DNA from: Hyphomonadaceae bacterium
Lineage (GTDB): Bacteria > Pseudomonadota > Alphaproteobacteria > Caulobacterales > Hyphomonadaceae
DNA: 37,507 nt
Direction of reading: 5' to 3'
Assembly: GCA_947478925.1 (NCBI GenBank)
Contig: CANJXY010000014.1
Span: 1-37,507 of the forward strand
Position 1 is the first letter of the stretch, and every line of letters begins with the position of its first letter. The notes beneath the pieces are model-generated. The model saw only the letters and a program-made list of their open reading frames with translations. It was not told the DNA's origin and ran no database searches. The translations under genes were made by a program, and so were the position numbers. Below, piece by piece: positions 35,938-37,507 of this stretch.

Positions 35938-36002
35938 CGTCCTACATCCGTGGATTGAATTTAGGACGCTTTTCCTATATCAAGATATTCCGTCCTAGGA
36001 AA
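35938..36002. promoter_or_regulatory. repeated half-sites and inverted repeats upstream of the S24 repressor
   Basis: Three copies of one 7-mer occur: CGTCCTA (35938-35944), its complement TAGGACG (35962-35968), and CGTCCTA (35991-35997). TTTCCTA (35971-35977) and TAGGAAA (35996-36002) form a second inverted pair, and ATATCAAGATAT (35977-35988) is an inner one. A -35/-10 like pair TTGAAT ... TATATC overlaps them (spacer 15). This looks like operator DNA for the S24 protein itself. Confidence 0.5.
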
Positions 36003-36013
36003 CGGAATCGCTC

Positions 36014-36631
36014 ATGCGCCATACAGACATCTGGAAAGCCGTTGATGCGCTTGCGGAGCGCAATGGCCTCTCGGCCTCCGGCCTTGCCCGCCGCGCCGGG
36101 CTCGATCCCACCGCCTTCAACAAGTCCAAGCGCGCCAACGCCGATGGCTCGCCGCGCTGGCTGTCTACGGAAAGCCTGTCGAAAGTATTGCAGGCGGTCG
36201 GTTCTTCGCTGGAAGACTTTGCGGCGCTGGCCGAGGGGCGGCAGGGTCACACGGTTCCGCTGCTCGGCTTCGCCAAGGCAGGAAGCGGGAGGTATTTCGA
36301 CGACGCTGGTTTCCCGACGGGACAGGGCTGGGAAGAAGTGCGCTTCCCGGGCCTGGAGACGGAAAACGCTTACGCGTTGGAGATCACTGGCGACTCGATG
36401 GAGCCCGTCTATCGCCATGGCGACCGCATCCTAGCGGTACCGGGCGCGGCGGTGCGTCGTGGCGACCGTATCGTGGTGCGCACACGCGATGGCGAGGTGC
36501 TCGCCAAACTGCTCGGCCGGCAGACAGAACGGACAATCGAGCTGATTTCGCTGAATGCGGAATATGGCGCGCGCGAATTCGCGCGCGCCGATCTGGCATG
36601 GATCGCGCGAATTTTGTGGGTCAGCCAGTAG
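36014..36631 (+). CDS. HTH-S24 peptidase repressor (LexA/CI-like)
   Basis: 205 aa. N-terminal helix-turn-helix: LSASGLARRAGLDPTAFNKSKR (about 19-40), then a linker and an S24 domain. The autocleavage set is complete: scissile Ala89-Gly90 in GFAKAGSG, catalytic Ser128 in ITGDSMEPVYRHGD, and Lys165 in GEVLAKLLG; the Ser-Lys distance (37) equals that of LexA. This is not LexA itself, which has a winged-helix N-terminus. It may be a chromosomal, damage- or RecA*-responsive repressor of its own promoter. The last bases overlap the convergent MmyB-like fragment by 11. Confidence 0.92.
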   Translation: MRHTDIWKAVDALAERNGLSASGLARRAGLDPTAFNKSKRANADGSPRWLSTESLSKVLQAVGSSLEDFAALAEGRQGHTVPLLGFAKAGSGRYFDDAGFPTGQGWEEVRFPGLETENAYALEITGDSMEPVYRHGDRILAVPGAAVRRGDRIVVRTRDGEVLAKLLGRQTERTIELISLNAEYGAREFARADLAWIARILWVSQ

Positions 36632-37097
36632 AGGTCATCGCCTGCATCAGAGCGGCAGTTTCTGCATTCGCCAGAAGGAACGACTCCACCGCCAGCTCCG
36701 ACGGCGTCACATCCGCCGGCGTGCCGAAGATCGTGATTGTCGAGATGAACGAGACCGCGCGATCCCCAATCGGCAGCTCGAAGGTAATCGCTATCGCATC
36801 TTCTGGGCTACGCTCTCGCCACGGGACAGGCGGCGCAGGATAGCCTGCCAGATCCTTCTCGAGCGCGATCAGCCTCGCATCGTACGTTGCGTGGATGTGA
36901 TCGCCCAGTCGCCACAGCACATGCGTTTTCCACTGGCCAAAAATGACGATGTTCTTCGCCAAGCCGCTGCGGTACATCGACAGGCGCTGAACATTCGACC
37001 GCCCCTCAAGCAAGGATATGTCGTCCGCCAGCGACAGCAAGGGCGCAACCGACGTATTCGCCAGCATCAAATTGCACCAGCGAATGCAGGGTTCGGA
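36621..37097 (-). pseudogene. orphan MmyB/MLTR ligand-binding domain, N-terminal HTH missing
   Basis: The minus-strand frame from TGA 37098-37100 reads CIRWCNLMLANTSVAPLL, then NVQRLSMYRSGLAKNIV and ISTITIFGTPADVTPSELAVESFLL, the close pattern of the MmyB-like ligand-binding domain (MLTR_LBD) of XRE-family regulators. The HTH half (about 70-100 residues) that always precedes it is absent. In the neighbouring frame DPNPAF lies just upstream, where the family has PAFVVD-RW, so a frameshift may join them, but beyond that no HTH is seen. An intact short protein from TTG/ATG at 37070/37067 is possible (about 149 aa). No conserved partner is divergent to it. Confidence 0.7.
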
Positions 37098-37287
37098 TCA
37101 TGCCCATTCAACACATGCTCCGCCGCGCCGCTTTGCCTGGGTCGCCGGCAGCCTGTTTGTCGCCTTTGGGCCGGCGTTCGCCCCGACGCTGCTCGGCAAG
37201 GTGTTCGCCTGCGCTCAGGCGGCGATGGTGTTTCTCCTTGCGGAGCTCCACTTCGTCGCTCTGCGTCGCCCGCGCCTCGCCGCGTGA
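37084..37287 (+). CDS. small hypothetical membrane ORF
   Basis: 67 codons from ATG 37084 (or 89 from ATG 37018). The frame from FAWVAGSLFVAFGPAFA to FACAQAAMVFLLAELHFVAL has strongly GC-rich third positions and reads as two short membrane helices. The ribosome site is poor. It overlaps the front of the MmyB-like fragment on the other strand. No family recognised; it may be a rearranged gene end. Confidence 0.35.
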   Translation: MQGSDHAHSTHAPPRRFAWVAGSLFVAFGPAFAPTLLGKVFACAQAAMVFLLAELHFVALRRPRLAA

Positions 37288-37337
37288 CGTCTTGCGGCGT
37301 CATCTGTTTTGAGCTGCTTCTTCTCTCGCACGACGAC

Positions 37338-37359
37338 CCCCTCGGTCTACGCCGGGGGG
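37338..37359. terminator. GC hairpin near the lysozyme-inhibitor-like gene end
   Basis: CCCC-T-CGG and CCG-G-GGGG pair as an eight-pair stem (one T-G wobble) with a 6-base loop. It lies 14 bases downstream of the MliC-like stop on the minus strand. There is no T-run, so it is a weak intrinsic terminator candidate. Confidence 0.35.
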
Positions 37360-37372
37360 AGCATTTCGTTGA

Positions 37373-37507
37373 TCAGCCCGGCAAGGGATCGGTTTGCTTG
37401 CAGTCGACAAATGTCTCGCCCGGCACGCCGTTGAGCATGGCCTCGCCATGGTGCTCCCAGAACTCGACCCTCTCATTGCTGTAGCGCGAACCCGACGCCG
37501 CTATCAC
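37373..37507 (-). CDS. MliC-like lysozyme inhibitor domain, C-terminus (partial)
   Basis: Absent from the ORF track because its start lies past the right edge. The frame ends at TGA 37373-37375 and reads AASGSRYSNERVEFW then EHHGEAMLNG and FVDCKQ, 44 residues. This matches the C-terminal part of the MliC/C-type lysozyme inhibitor fold (ASG-RY, FW-KG-EA-L, C-terminal C). Members are periplasmic or outer-membrane lipoproteins that block host lysozyme. The front, where a signal peptide would be, is not visible. Confidence 0.65.
   Translation of the reverse strand: MIAASGSRYSNERVEFWEHHGEAMLNGVPGETFVDCKQTDPLPG

Noticed and set aside
37084-37287. Small ORF as a cation diffusion facilitator N-terminus
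   Set aside because: His-rich start resembles it slightly, but the CDF metal-site helix is absent.
1-37507. tRNA, rRNA, CRISPR, insertion sequences, prophage genes
   Set aside because: None recognised on either strand by reading; no repeats of CRISPR type and no transposase or integrase motifs.

Overview
The window reads as chromosomal DNA of a GC-rich alphaproteobacterium, most likely Caulobacterales/Maricaulales-like (Hyphomonadaceae or a relative). This rests on gene families and local order: a DUF2066-hdaA-ppk-ppx block divergent from purMN, and a DUF1285/CoA-pyrophosphatase/DUF6111/cca block divergent from moxR-DUF58-DUF4159-vWA. A single-domain Hpt protein and GANTC-type sites near its promoter agree with this. 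No database search was possible, so the taxon is an inference. Most of the window is densely packed chromosomal gene content. I saw no tRNA, rRNA, CRISPR array, insertion sequence or integrase.

Layout. (1) 1-836: N-terminus of an Mfd/UvrB-like helicase running off the left edge. (2) 972-6266, minus strand: a catabolic operon of cytochrome P450, acyl-CoA synthetase and two acyl-CoA dehydrogenases. The second-last gene lacks the catalytic glutamate and the last carries one, which is the pattern of actinobacterial alpha2beta2 enzymes for steroid side chains. (3) 6399-8063: NAD kinase, then a divergent class II aldolase. (4) 8064-8850: no intact gene; a possible decayed ORF and a good promoter for the next gene. 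(5) 8851-10956: Hpt protein, NUDT19-like Nudix hydrolase and a degenerate EAL-domain protein. (6) 11286-16888, minus strand: ppx, ppk, hdaA and a secreted DUF2066 protein, so polyphosphate turnover sits beside the regulator of DnaA inactivation. (7) 16983-19594: purM, purN, hemF. (8) 19591-22379, minus strand: cca, DUF6111, CoA pyrophosphatase, DUF1285. (9) 22419-29104: an overlapping four-gene membrane/AAA operon (MoxR, DUF58, BatA-DUF4159 fusion, vWA protein).

(10) 29070-32156: membrane protein, GST, GNAT acetyltransferase and an HSD17B4-type SDR. (11) 32361-34441: a zinc metallopeptidase translationally coupled to an ATP-grasp ligase. (12) 34445-35749: a CNNM/CorC-type transporter-like protein. 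(13) 36014-36631: an HTH-S24 (LexA/CI-like) repressor with all visible autocleavage residues and repeated inverted half-sites in front of it. (14) 36621-37507: an MmyB-type regulator fragment without its HTH, a small membrane ORF, and the C-terminus of a MliC-like lysozyme inhibitor running off the right edge.

The best candidates for undescribed biology are the S24 repressor with its operator array, the metallopeptidase/ATP-grasp pair, the BatA-DUF4159 fusion operon, and the P450/ACS/heteromeric ACAD catabolic operon.
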